Source: an uncultured Lachnospiraceae bacterium
GTDB lineage: Bacteria > Bacillota > Clostridia > Lachnospirales > Lachnospiraceae
NCBI GenBank assembly: GCA_910587715.1
Contig: CAJUMV010000046.1
Span: 1 to 29,106 of the forward strand
Direction of reading: 5' to 3'
DNA: 29,106 nucleotides
In this document: positions 1-7,555 of the stretch, in pieces
Layout: each line of letters starts with the position of its first letter
Numbering within the stretch: the first letter of the stretch is position 1
Translations under genes and position numbers: made by a program
Notes under the pieces: generated by a model
Database searches by the model: none
What the model saw: only the letters and a program-made list of their open reading frames with translations
What the model was told of the DNA's origin: nothing

Positions 1-102
1 CGTTTCTCTGTTGAGAAACTCCAATGCACTCAACAGGGTCTATCCGACCCATAATGTAAATCGCTTGTGCAAATGCACAAGCGATTTTGTGCGATGATGT
101 TC
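1..102. other. Left edge: 3' end of an unseen upstream unit
   Basis: No complete gene is present here. On the + strand frame 1 is open from the edge to a TAA at 52-54, just before a strong stem-loop, so it may be the last 17 codons of a truncated gene; frame 2 is also open, to about 96, so the reading frame cannot be decided. The stretch is rich in inverted repeats: 2-8 pairs with 13-19, 36-40 with 46-50, and alternatively 8-15 with 29-36. A structured RNA 3' end is therefore possible too. Confidence 0.3.
58..90 (+). terminator. Stem-loop, probable terminator of the upstream gene
   Basis: A perfect 13-bp stem (58-70 with 75-87) closes a 4-base AAAT loop and is followed by only a short T run (TTTT within 85-88, then GTG). 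The stem is strong and the T tract is poor, so termination may be partial. Its place right after a possible stop codon at 52-54 and just before the promoter at 103 fits the end of a preceding transcript. Confidence 0.55.
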
Positions 103-131
103 TTGAAAGGGTGCAAAACCCGTTATATAAT
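103..131 (+). promoter_or_regulatory. Sigma-A type promoter of the aminotransferase operon
   Basis: TTGAAA at 103-108 is separated by exactly 17 bp from a perfect TATAAT at 126-131. This is the best promoter match near the operon. Transcription would start near 138, giving an untranslated leader of about 100 nt before the aminotransferase start codon. Confidence 0.75.
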
Positions 132-163
132 TGCAGTAACTTAAGAGTTGAAATACGTAAGTG

Positions 164-197
164 AAGAGGCTTAGTCATATGACTGGTCTCTTTTTTT
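164..197 (+). terminator. Terminator-like hairpin in the operon leader (candidate attenuator)
   Basis: AAGAG (164-168) pairs with CTCTT (188-192), and AGTC (173-176) pairs with GACT (181-184) around an ATAT loop. The arms are joined by G-T and C-G pairs with one bulge, and seven T residues (191-197) follow. It has the form of an intrinsic terminator but lies about 30 nt downstream of the predicted start site and 40 nt upstream of the first gene. A second AAGAG at 143-147 could compete for the same CTCTT arm. It either attenuates the operon or ends a roughly 60-nt transcript. Confidence 0.55.
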
Positions 198-237
198 ATG
201 CACTACTTGATTTATTTCAAAGAGGAGGGAAATGAAA

Positions 238-1563
238 ATGGAAGGAAATGAGATTAGACAGAAGCAGAAAAAATATGTTTTGCAGTCATGGAGCAGACAG
301 AACCATGTGAACCCGATTCCTGTCGAGCGGGCGGAGGGCATTTACTTCTGGGATTATGAGGGCAACCGTTATACAGATATGTCCTCCCAGCTGGTAAATA
401 TGAATCTTGGCTTCGGAAACAAGGATATTGCGGAGGCAATTAAGAAAAAAACAGATCAGTATTGTTTTGTCGGTCCTTCTTATGCGGATGAGTCCCGTGC
501 CGAACTGGCGGAAATGATCATCGGTCTTTTACCGGACAATTTCGGAAAGGTGTTTTTTACCAACGCGGGAGCGGATGCCAATGAAAACGCGGTGAAGATT
601 GCGCGGATGTTTACGGGAAGGAATAAAATTTTCAGCAGGTACCGTAGCTATCACGGTTCCTCTTTCGGGGCGGGTAATCTGACGGGAGAACCCAGAAGGT
701 TTGCACTGGAGCCCGGCGTTCCCGGATTTGTCAAGTTCATGGATCCCTATGTTTATCGGGAATGTATAGACTTCCCCTCGGAGGAGGCGGCGACAGCCTA
801 TTATCTTAATAAGCTGGAAGAGCAGATTCTGTATGAGGGAGCCGATGCGGTGGCGGCTATCGTGATGGAGACAATCACCGGCTCAAACGGCGTGATTATC
901 CCACCGAAGGGTTATCTGCCGGGAGTGCGTGCTCTGTGCGACAAATACGGGATTCTAATGGTGTGTGACGAGGTGATGACAGGATGGTGCCGTACCGGTG
1001 AGATGTTCGCCTTTATGAACTTTGATGTGAAGCCTGATATCGTCACCTTTGCAAAAGGCGTTACCTGCGGCTATGTGCCACTCGGAGGCGTTGCCGTATC
1101 GAGTGAGATCGCGGCATATTTTGATGAGAATCTGCTCTCCTGCGGATTGACCTACAGCGGGCATCCGCTTGCGTGTGCGGCTGGTGTAGCCTGTGTGAAT
1201 TATTATGAGAAGGCGGGAATCCCAGCGCATGTCAGAGAGGTGGGGAAAACGCTTGGAGAGATTTTGGAGCAGATGAAAAAAGATCATTCCTGCGTTGGTG
1301 ACGTAAGATATATCGGTCTGTTTTCGGCGGTGGAGCTTGTGAAAAACAAGGAAACGAAAGAGGCGCTTGTGCCCTATGGTAAGGATCCGGACGGCGTGAT
1401 GGGACGGATCGTGGGGATGCTGAAGGAAAGACGGTTTATGACCTACTCCCATGAAAATATGCTCCTGATAGCACCGCCCTTGATCATCACGGCACAGCAG
1501 CTTTCCGAGGAAATGGAAAAGCTTGATGAGGTGTTAGATATTGTTGACAGAGAAATCGGATAA
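238..1563 (+). CDS. Class III (omega-amino acid) PLP aminotransferase
   Basis: PLP-dependent transaminase moving an amino group from an omega- or beta-amino compound to a 2-oxo acid, leaving a semialdehyde; cytosolic. Fold-type I class III marks are visible: NAGADANENAVK (cofactor phosphate region), the VCDEV aspartate (about D244) and the Schiff-base lysine in FAKG (about K273), then LTYSGHPLAC. At about 441 residues it has the family's usual length. The ATG at 238 is preferred over 232 because AGGAGG (223-228) lies 9 bases before it but only 3 bases before 232. It is first in the operon, 19 bp before an iron alcohol dehydrogenase that could reduce its aldehyde product. The clade includes taurine-pyruvate, beta-alanine-pyruvate and GABA enzymes; sequence alone does not decide. 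A beta-amino acid is favoured because an N-carbamoyl amidohydrolase lies at the far end of the locus. Confidence 0.9.
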   Translation: MEGNEIRQKQKKYVLQSWSRQNHVNPIPVERAEGIYFWDYEGNRYTDMSSQLVNMNLGFGNKDIAEAIKKKTDQYCFVGPSYADESRAELAEMIIGLLPDNFGKVFFTNAGADANENAVKIARMFTGRNKIFSRYRSYHGSSFGAGNLTGEPRRFALEPGVPGFVKFMDPYVYRECIDFPSEEAATAYYLNKLEEQILYEGADAVAAIVMETITGSNGVIIPPKGYLPGVRALCDKYGILMVCDEVMTGWCRTGEMFAFMNFDVKPDIVTFAKGVTCGYVPLGGVAVSSEIAAYFDENLLSCGLTYSGHPLACAAGVACVNYYEKAGIPAHVREVGKTLGEILEQMKKDHSCVGDVRYIGLFSAVELVKNKETKEALVPYGKDPDGVMGRIVGMLKERRFMTYSHENMLLIAPPLIITAQQLSEEMEKLDEVLDIVDREIG

Positions 1564-1582
1564 GAATGGGAGCGTGAGAGAC

Positions 1583-2734
1583 ATGACCTACTGCTTTTCA
1601 CAGCCAAAAAGGGTTGTGTTCGGAGAGAATGTATTTGCGGACTGTAAAGATGCCGTACTGGGTATGGGGAGGAAGGCGCTGATTGTGACGGGTCCGATCG
1701 TGACAAAGACTGGTCTGACAAAGCGGGTGACGGACTGTCTGGAAAAATGGGGTATACGGTATCATATTTTCAGCGGAATCACAGCGGAGCCTACGGATGA
1801 GATGGTCTGCAGCGGCGTAGAGGTTTTCCGGGAGACAGAATGTGACTTTCTGATTGGTGTTGGCGGAGGCAGCCCGTTGGACAGCGTAAAAGCAATCGCG
1901 GCAATGACGGTGTCAAAGGGGCGGATTGGAGATTATATGGGAAAGGAAATTTCGGGGAATTTTCCTCCGATGATACTGATTCCGACCACTGCCGGAACGG
2001 GAGCCGAGGCAACAAAATTCACCATCATCACGGATGTCGGAAGAGATATCAAGATGCTGTTAAAGGGGGACGATCTGCTGCCGGAGCTGGCGGTCATTGA
2101 TCCGACCTTTACCTATACCGCGCCTACCGGTGTGGTGGCAGCAACGGGTATGGATGCCCTGACACACGCGGTGGAGGCGTACACATCGAGGAAGGGTAAC
2201 GCTTTGACAGATATGTACGCGATGGACGCAATCAGACGGATATTCCGGTATCTGCCGGATGCCTATCAAGAACCGAAGGACACTGTGGCGAGGAAAGAGA
2301 TGTCCATTGCGGCTTATGAAGCGGGTGTGTGCATCAACAATGCAAGCGTGACCTTGGTACATGGCATGAGCAGGCCGATTGGAGCGCTGTTCCACGTACC
2401 GCATGGCATTTCCAATGCAATGTTGATCGAAGAATGTCTGACTTTTGCCCTGAGTGGATGTTATAGTAAATTTGCCGCAATTGCGCGGGAAATAGGAGCA
2501 GCGACACACCATATGGGAGAGCAGGAGTCCGCAGGGCAGTTTCTGAAGGCGCTCGGAAAGCTTTGCAGGACGTTGGAGATACCGACCTTGCGGGAGTACG
2601 GCATAGAGGAGGAAGCTTTTTTGGAGCGGATTGATAAGATGGCGGAGGACGCGATGGCGAGCGGTAGTCCGGCAAATACAATCAAGGAAGTATGCAAAGA
2701 CGATTTAATCCGCATTTACAAAAAGCTCTGGTAA
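1583..2734 (+). CDS. Iron-containing (group III) alcohol dehydrogenase, probable semialdehyde reductase
   Basis: NAD(P)H-dependent reduction of an aldehyde to an alcohol with a catalytic Fe2+ or other divalent metal. The nucleotide-binding GGGSPLDSVKA (about residues 94-104) and PTTAGTGAEAT (134-144) are present, as are all four metal ligands of the family: D191 and H195 in DALTHAVEAY, H260 in LVHGMSRP and H274 in HVPHG. The length of 383 residues is normal. An ATG at 1583 with GGGAG 10 bases upstream starts at a natural MTYCFSQPKRVVFG N-terminus; an earlier in-frame ATG at 1541 lies inside the aminotransferase gene. Relatives reduce malonate, succinate, sulfoacetaldehyde or lactaldehyde-type substrates. 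Pairing with the aminotransferase suggests it disposes of the semialdehyde and regenerates NAD+ in fermentation. A terminator follows the gene. Confidence 0.9.
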   Translation: MTYCFSQPKRVVFGENVFADCKDAVLGMGRKALIVTGPIVTKTGLTKRVTDCLEKWGIRYHIFSGITAEPTDEMVCSGVEVFRETECDFLIGVGGGSPLDSVKAIAAMTVSKGRIGDYMGKEISGNFPPMILIPTTAGTGAEATKFTIITDVGRDIKMLLKGDDLLPELAVIDPTFTYTAPTGVVAATGMDALTHAVEAYTSRKGNALTDMYAMDAIRRIFRYLPDAYQEPKDTVARKEMSIAAYEAGVCINNASVTLVHGMSRPIGALFHVPHGISNAMLIEECLTFALSGCYSKFAAIAREIGAATHHMGEQESAGQFLKALGKLCRTLEIPTLREYGIEEEAFLERIDKMAEDAMASGSPANTIKEVCKDDLIRIYKKLW

Positions 2735-2743
2735 CGGAACGGC

Positions 2744-2783
2744 AAAGAAGCCACACTGATCATGATTCAGGGGCTTCTTTTTT
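2744..2783 (+). terminator. Intrinsic terminator between the dehydrogenase and the transporter genes
   Basis: AAAGAAGCC (2744-2752) pairs with GGCTTCTTT (2772-2780); the loop can fold further (CTGA 2756-2759 with TCAG 2767-2770), and the T tract runs to 2783. It lies only 40 bp before the binding-protein start codon. No convincing promoter was found in that gap, so it probably acts as a partial terminator setting enzyme versus transporter levels, unless an unrecognised promoter lies in the AT-rich 2784-2800. Confidence 0.75.
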
Positions 2784-2822
2784 ATATAGATTACAATCAA
2801 TTACATGAAGGAGGAGAATGTT

Positions 2823-4097
2823 ATGAAAAGAAAAATGATGAGTGTATGGATGGCAATGGTGCTCGGTGTGTCTCTGGCGGGATGCGGGAACAGTGCGGGG
2901 ACGAAACAGGAGACCGCGCAGATAGAAGAGGCTGATGTCACAGAGGAGGAGACAGACGCTGCGGAAGAGACGTCAGGAGAAGAGACGGCTGAGAGTGAGA
3001 CGGCAGGCGGAATCGATGCGGATAGTATTAAGATTGGTGTACTTCTAAGCACTACGGGGGATTTCTCGATTTCTGAAACGCCCATGAAAAATGCGGCTGA
3101 AATGGCGATTAATGAGATTAACGAGGCAGGCGGGATTGCGGGGGTACCGATAGAACCGATCTATATGGACTACGGCTCCGACCCTGCTATGGCGGCTGAG
3201 AAAGCGGAGGAGCTAATTTTGAATAATGAAGTGACGGCTATCGTCGGAACCAATTCCAGTTCTACCAGACTGGCTGTGGAGCCGACGGTAGAGCAGTATG
3301 ATTCCCTATTGGTGTATAACACCTTTTATGAGGGAGAAACGCCCTCCGATAACGTGCTGTATACCAACACGGTTCCAAGTCAGCAGGTAGAAGGGTTTAT
3401 TCCCTATATTATAGAGAATCTCGGGAAGAAGATTTTCTTCGTAGGCTCCGACTATGAGTTTCCGAGAAATACGATCAATTACGCAAAGACGCTGACGGAA
3501 AGTCTGGGCGGAGAGGTGGTTGGCGAAGAGTACGCGCCCAGCGGTGAGACAGACTTTTCCTCTATTGTCAATAAAATTAAGGAGACAGATCCCGATGTGA
3601 TTTTCTCCGCGGTGGCAGGTAATTCTTCTGTTTATTTTTATTCGGACTGTGCCCAGTATGGTCTGACACAGCAGGATACGCCGATTTGTTCTGTTGCGTG
3701 CCATGAAGGTACCGTGAAGGGAATCGGTGAGGCGGCTGTGGGCTCTTACTCCTGTTTCAATTACTTTAATACCATTGATACGGATGCGAATAAGGAGTTT
3801 GTGCAGAAATATATAGATGCCTATGGAACGGAAACAACCGTAAACAACGGTGCGGAATCGACCTATCACGGCGTTTACATGTTGGCTGGCGCGATAGAGG
3901 CGGCAGGGACTCTGGATACGGCGGCAATCGTTGCTGCGGCTGCGGGACTTGAGGTAGATACGCCGGCAGGAATCATTCGGATGGATGAGAGCAACCATCA
4001 CGCATGGCTGAATATTTATATCGGGAAGGTAAATGAGGGATTGACATTTGATATCATATCTTCGACAGATGAGCTGGTGGCACCTATTGTGGATTAG
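2823..4097 (+). CDS. Lipoprotein substrate-binding protein, urea/amide-type (UrtA/AmiC/FmdD-like) ABC importer
   Basis: Extracytoplasmic receptor of a HAAT-class ABC importer. A signal peptide ends in the lipobox VSLAGC, so Cys21 would be lipidated. An acidic low-complexity linker (about 25-60) precedes a type I periplasmic-binding fold. The core resembles the amide/urea branch more than LivJ: FVGSDYEFPR, DVIFSAVAGNSS and the late DTPAGIIRMDESNHHAW block parallel AmiC and UrtA as recalled from those families. ATG 2823 follows AAGGAGGAG directly; the in-frame ATG at 2805 lies before that site and would give a poor signal peptide. It comes first of the five transporter genes and is followed by a stem-loop, as is common for highly expressed binding proteins. 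A ureido or amide ligand is inferred from family resemblance and from the amidohydrolase in the same operon. Confidence 0.87.
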   Translation: MKRKMMSVWMAMVLGVSLAGCGNSAGTKQETAQIEEADVTEEETDAAEETSGEETAESETAGGIDADSIKIGVLLSTTGDFSISETPMKNAAEMAINEINEAGGIAGVPIEPIYMDYGSDPAMAAEKAEELILNNEVTAIVGTNSSSTRLAVEPTVEQYDSLLVYNTFYEGETPSDNVLYTNTVPSQQVEGFIPYIIENLGKKIFFVGSDYEFPRNTINYAKTLTESLGGEVVGEEYAPSGETDFSSIVNKIKETDPDVIFSAVAGNSSVYFYSDCAQYGLTQQDTPICSVACHEGTVKGIGEAAVGSYSCFNYFNTIDTDANKEFVQKYIDAYGTETTVNNGAESTYHGVYMLAGAIEAAGTLDTAAIVAAAAGLEVDTPAGIIRMDESNHHAWLNIYIGKVNEGLTFDIISSTDELVAPIVD

Positions 4098-4107
4098 TGG
4101 GAGAAGC

Positions 4108-4133
4108 TTTGGGAGGGCATGCGCCCTCCCAAA
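4108..4133 (+). repeat. Intercistronic stem-loop after the binding-protein gene
   Basis: An 11-bp perfect stem (4108-4118 with 4123-4133) around a 4-base ATGC loop lies 10 bp after the binding-protein stop codon and 18 bp before the first permease start. There is no T tract, so it is not a classical terminator. It would be expected to protect the 3' end of the binding-protein mRNA and raise that protein over the membrane subunits. Confidence 0.65.
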
Positions 4134-4151
4134 ACGGAAGGCGGTGAATAC

Positions 4152-5015
4152 ATGGAGTTATTTATTTCGCAGTTGGTAAATGGTGTTGGTGCGTCGGCAA
4201 GGCTGTTTCTGGTGGCAATCGGATTGGTCATTATATTTGGTATGCTGGATGTTGTCAATATGGCACATGGGGAGTTTATCATGTTGGGCGCCTACTGTGC
4301 CTGTATCTGTGTGACAAAATGGCATATACCTTTCGGAATCACGCTTTTGATCAGTTTTCTTTTTGCCGGTGTCATGGGTGTCCTGCTCGAGCGGCTGCTA
4401 ATCAGAAAGCTGTATGGAAAAGTAGCGGAGACGCTGCTTGCGACATTTGCGCTGACCTATGTCTTTCCGGAGATTATCAGGGGAATTTTCGGCCCGGAAA
4501 ATCAGAATATGGAGGTGCCGATCAAGGGCAGTCTCTCCTTTGGAAAGATTACCGTGCCAAACTATAATTTGTTTTTGGTTGGTATGGCATTTCTGGCTTT
4601 GGGAGTGACGATGCTTTTGTTTTACAGGACAAAATTCGGCATGCAGCTTCGTGCCATCACACAGAACAGGCAGATGTCACAGTGTCTTGGAATTAACAGC
4701 GGTAGAATCGATAAGCTGACATTTGCCTATGGCTGTGGACTTGGCGGTCTGGCTGGCGCGCTGGTGGCGCCGGTGGCAAGCGTGACACCGGACATGGGAA
4801 CAGAGTATGTGGTGGACAGTTTTTTGGTGGTAATACTGGGTGGGCTAAATTCTGTGATGGGCTCTCTTTTTGGCTCTGTGGTTATTGAGGAGTCAATTGC
4901 TGCGATGTCTACAGGCATGAGCCTTGTAACAGCAAAACTTTTGGTTTTCTTAGTGCTCATTCTTCTCATCAGGTTTCGACCGCAGGGGTTGTTTGCGCCA
5001 AAGGACAGGAGGTAG
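4152..5015 (+). CDS. ABC importer permease, LivH/UrtB-type
   Basis: First membrane subunit of the amide/urea-type importer. It is a 287-residue, strongly hydrophobic protein with about eight membrane segments. The early motif VVNMAHGEFIMLGAY is the family signature and is close to the UrtB form; the loop RAITQNRQMSQCLGIN is the coupling region to the ATPase. ATG 4152 is preceded by a purine-rich AAGGCGGTG; the upstream in-frame ATG at 4119 falls inside the stem-loop and adds a non-membrane extension, so it was not used. The next permease starts 5 bp after the stop codon, so the two are probably translationally coupled and form a heterodimeric channel. Confidence 0.88.
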   Translation: MELFISQLVNGVGASARLFLVAIGLVIIFGMLDVVNMAHGEFIMLGAYCACICVTKWHIPFGITLLISFLFAGVMGVLLERLLIRKLYGKVAETLLATFALTYVFPEIIRGIFGPENQNMEVPIKGSLSFGKITVPNYNLFLVGMAFLALGVTMLLFYRTKFGMQLRAITQNRQMSQCLGINSGRIDKLTFAYGCGLGGLAGALVAPVASVTPDMGTEYVVDSFLVVILGGLNSVMGSLFGSVVIEESIAAMSTGMSLVTAKLLVFLVLILLIRFRPQGLFAPKDRR

Positions 5016-5019
5016 GAAA

Positions 5020-6090
5020 ATGGTAAAACGATTGAAAAGCTATTCTGCGGATAAGTACATAGCAGTGGCGGCACTGGTTGTTCTTGCGTTTGTTCCGATG
5101 TTTTCGGGTCTGTATATGGTAAAACTGATGGGGAAAATACTCACCTTTATGATGCTGGCTCTGGCGCTTGATGTTTTGTGGGGCTATGGAGGATTGATGA
5201 ATCTGGGGTTTGCGGTTTTTTTCGGGATTGGCGGTTACGTGTTCGGTATTTCTATGGCATGTCAGGAAGGGCTTCCGGCATTTATGAAAGCGGGAGGCAT
5301 GACAGAGCTCCCGGTCATTTATCAGCCGCTTACCTCGGTTCCGCTGGCATTGTTTCTGGCGGTACTTCTGCCATGTATGGTGGCATTGTTTCTCGGGTGC
5401 TTTATCTTTACGAGCAAGATTAAGGGTGTCTTTTACAATTTGATAACCCTCGCCTTCGCGGCGTTGTTTGAACTATTCATCACCACGAACCAAGCCTTTA
5501 CAGGCGGTTCCAGCGGTATAAACGGCATAGCAAAGGGACTGAAAAAGCTTACTCTTTTCGGGAGACCGATATCTATTGTAGGATGGTATTATCTTGCCTT
5601 TGCAGCACTGGTACTGGTTTATCTGTTTTGCCTTTATCTCACGGAATGTCGTTTTGGAAAAGTGATAAAATCCATTCGGGACAATGAGGCGAGACTGCAG
5701 TTTCTCGGATATAATCCTGCAATCTTTAAAATTACGCTGTTTTGTATTACCAGTGCGATTGCCGGATTTGCGGGAGCTATGTATATTCCGATGACATCTT
5801 TTATCTCTATCGAAAATGTGGGAGTATCTTTTTCTACGATGCTCCTGATCTGGCTGGCGGTGGGCGGCAGAGGTAATTTGACTGGAGCTATGCTTGGCGC
5901 GTTGGCAGTAAGCCTTTTACAGAGCCGTCTTTCCAGTATTTTAGGAAACGTATGGCATCTGATTCTGGGAGTGGTTTTGATTCTGGTGGTTTTAGCGCTT
6001 CCGAACGGACTGATCGGCACGATAGTTGAACGGCAGTATGATAGTCGTATTACTAAAATGCGTAGTCAAACAGAGGGAGAGGAGGTATAG
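5020..6090 (+). CDS. ABC importer permease, LivM/UrtC-type
   Basis: Second membrane subunit, 356 residues with about ten hydrophobic segments. LALDVLWGYGGLMNLGFAVFFGIGGY is split here for brevity: the parts LDVLWGYGGLMNLG and FFGIGGY form the LivM/UrtC signature, and FGKVIKSIRDNEARLQFLGY is the conserved ATPase-coupling loop. ATG 5020 has AGGAGGT about 9 bases upstream. It follows the UrtB-like gene by 5 bp and precedes the first ATPase by 6 bp. The order binding protein, permease, permease, ATPase, ATPase is the same as urtABCDE. Confidence 0.88.
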   Translation: MVKRLKSYSADKYIAVAALVVLAFVPMFSGLYMVKLMGKILTFMMLALALDVLWGYGGLMNLGFAVFFGIGGYVFGISMACQEGLPAFMKAGGMTELPVIYQPLTSVPLALFLAVLLPCMVALFLGCFIFTSKIKGVFYNLITLAFAALFELFITTNQAFTGGSSGINGIAKGLKKLTLFGRPISIVGWYYLAFAALVLVYLFCLYLTECRFGKVIKSIRDNEARLQFLGYNPAIFKITLFCITSAIAGFAGAMYIPMTSFISIENVGVSFSTMLLIWLAVGGRGNLTGAMLGALAVSLLQSRLSSILGNVWHLILGVVLILVVLALPNGLIGTIVERQYDSRITKMRSQTEGEEV

Positions 6091-6096
6091 ATTCTG

Positions 6097-6843
6097 ATGG
6101 CATATTTAGAGCTAAAAGCGCTGACCGTTGAATTCAATGGATTTCGGGCAGTAAACGACGTAAATCTTTCTGTGGAAAAAGGGGAACACCATGTGATCAT
6201 CGGACCTAACGGTGCGGGAAAAACAACGCTCATCGATATGATTACAGGAAAAACGAAACCGACCTGCGGTTCCATTCTCCTTGACGGAAAAAACATTTCG
6301 GGGCAGGAGCCTTATCGGATAGCGGATAAATATAAGGTTGGAAGAAAGTTTCAGGGACCAAATGTATTTGATTATATGAGTGTGGCGGAAAACGTAGAGG
6401 TAGCCCTTTCCGGATACAACGCTCTGGGAAAAACTTTTTTATTTCGTAAGACCAAAGAAATCAGAGGAGAGATTGAGGATATATTAAAGAAGATTAATTT
6501 ATATGATCAGCGAAGGATGCTGCCGACCTATCTTTCACATGGACAGAGACAATGGCTGGAGATTGGTATGGTGCTTGCGCAAAAGCCGGAGATTATTACG
6601 CTGGATGAGCCGACTTCCGGTATGACGGCGGATGAAACTTATAAGACAGGCGAGATGATAAAGACGATCATGAAGGGAAAAACGGTGATTGTCATTGAAC
6701 ATGATATTGATTTCGTAAAGCAGATTGCGGAGCGGATTACCGTGCTGAATCAAGGAGAAATCTTAGCGGAGGGGAGTTATAAGGAAATTACTTCCAATCC
6801 AGAGGTGATTAGAGCCTATCTCAAGACAGGCGAGGAGGAATGA
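6097..6843 (+). CDS. ABC importer ATPase, LivG/UrtD-type
   Basis: Cytosolic ATPase subunit, 248 residues. The Walker A sequence is GPNGAGKTTL and Walker B is IITLDEPTSGM; the C loop reads LSHGQRQWLEIGM in place of the usual LSGGQ. SHGQ-QWLEIGM and the following aspartate-rich 'GMTADET' are traits I associate with UrtD rather than LivG. It also has VIEHDIDFV with the switch histidine. GGAGGT (6081-6086) lies 10 bases before the ATG. It is followed almost without a gap by the second ATPase. This is one of the stronger clues that the importer belongs to the urea/amide branch. Confidence 0.9.
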   Translation: MAYLELKALTVEFNGFRAVNDVNLSVEKGEHHVIIGPNGAGKTTLIDMITGKTKPTCGSILLDGKNISGQEPYRIADKYKVGRKFQGPNVFDYMSVAENVEVALSGYNALGKTFLFRKTKEIRGEIEDILKKINLYDQRRMLPTYLSHGQRQWLEIGMVLAQKPEIITLDEPTSGMTADETYKTGEMIKTIMKGKTVIVIEHDIDFVKQIAERITVLNQGEILAEGSYKEITSNPEVIRAYLKTGEEE

Positions 6844-6845
6844 GA

Positions 6846-7541
6846 ATGCTCAAGGTGGAAAATATATCCGTAAATTACGGAAAAAGCCGTATTGTGACTG
6901 ATGTGTCTTTTCAGTTGAACAGAGAGGATTGTCTTGTTATTTTGGGGAGAAACGGCGTTGGAAAGACAACACTGCTCAAAAGTATCATTGGGATTTTACC
7001 TTTAAAGGAAGGAAAAATCAGTCTGGAAGATAAAGATATTTCCAAATTAAAGGCATATGAGAGATCGAGAAGCGGTATTGCCTATGTGCCACAGGGACGG
7101 GAGATCATCCCGCAGCTTACTGTCAAGGAAAATTTGGAAATGGGCGCAATCGCACATCATATCAGCTATGAGGAAAAGGTGGAGGAAATATTCAGCTATT
7201 TTCCTGTGCTCACGCAGCATTTAAAGAGAAAGGGCGGTGTGCTTTCCGGCGGTCAGCAACAGCAGCTTGCAATTGCGAGGGCATTGATGGGAGAACCGCA
7301 GATTTTGATTTTGGATGAGCCGACAGAAGGAATACAGCCCAATATTGTCACGGAAATATCAGAAATTTTAGCAAAATACCACCGCGAAAAACAGGTGCCG
7401 GTTATTGTAGTGGAACAGAATCTAGGTTTTGCCAGAAGACTTGGCAGCCGATTTTTGATTATACAGAAGGGCTCGGTCGTGAAGCAAGGAAATATGGATG
7501 AGTTGACGGATGAGGTCAGCGAAATGTATCTGAGTGTGTAG
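6846..7541 (+). CDS. ABC importer ATPase, LivF/UrtE-type
   Basis: Second ATPase subunit, 231 residues from the chosen start. Walker A is GRNGVGKTTLL, the signature loop LSGGQQQQLAIARAL, and Walker B ILILDEPTEGIQP. The strings YVPQGREIIPQLTVKEN and DEPTEGIQPNIV match the UrtE consensus closely (LivF normally has 'EGRRIF' and 'EPSLGLAP'). AGGAGG at 6833-6838 is 7 bases from ATG 6846 but only 1 base from the in-frame ATG at 6840, so 6846 is preferred; either way the gene abuts or overlaps the preceding stop codon. The next gene starts 14 bp later. Confidence 0.9.
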   Translation: MLKVENISVNYGKSRIVTDVSFQLNREDCLVILGRNGVGKTTLLKSIIGILPLKEGKISLEDKDISKLKAYERSRSGIAYVPQGREIIPQLTVKENLEMGAIAHHISYEEKVEEIFSYFPVLTQHLKRKGGVLSGGQQQQLAIARALMGEPQILILDEPTEGIQPNIVTEISEILAKYHREKQVPVIVVEQNLGFARRLGSRFLIIQKGSVVKQGNMDELTDEVSEMYLSV

Positions 7542-7555
7542 AGGAGGAATGGAGT

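Noticed and set aside
2060..2512. Minus strand frames opposite the alcohol dehydrogenase
   Set aside because: They are shadows of a gene whose metal ligands and nucleotide motif are all in place.
238..2734. A taurine-to-isethionate module (taurine aminotransferase plus sulfoacetaldehyde reductase)
   Set aside because: The two enzyme families would allow it, but there is no sulfonate transporter or sulfite-forming lyase, and the carbamoylase and amide-type importer fit an N-carbamoyl amino acid better. It remains an alternative, not excluded.
2823..7541. Naming the importer as a leucine/branched-chain amino acid system
   Set aside because: ATPase and receptor motifs are closer to the urea/amide branch, and the neighbouring amidohydrolase makes a ureido ligand more likely; a true urea system was also set aside because no urease or urea amidolyase gene is present.
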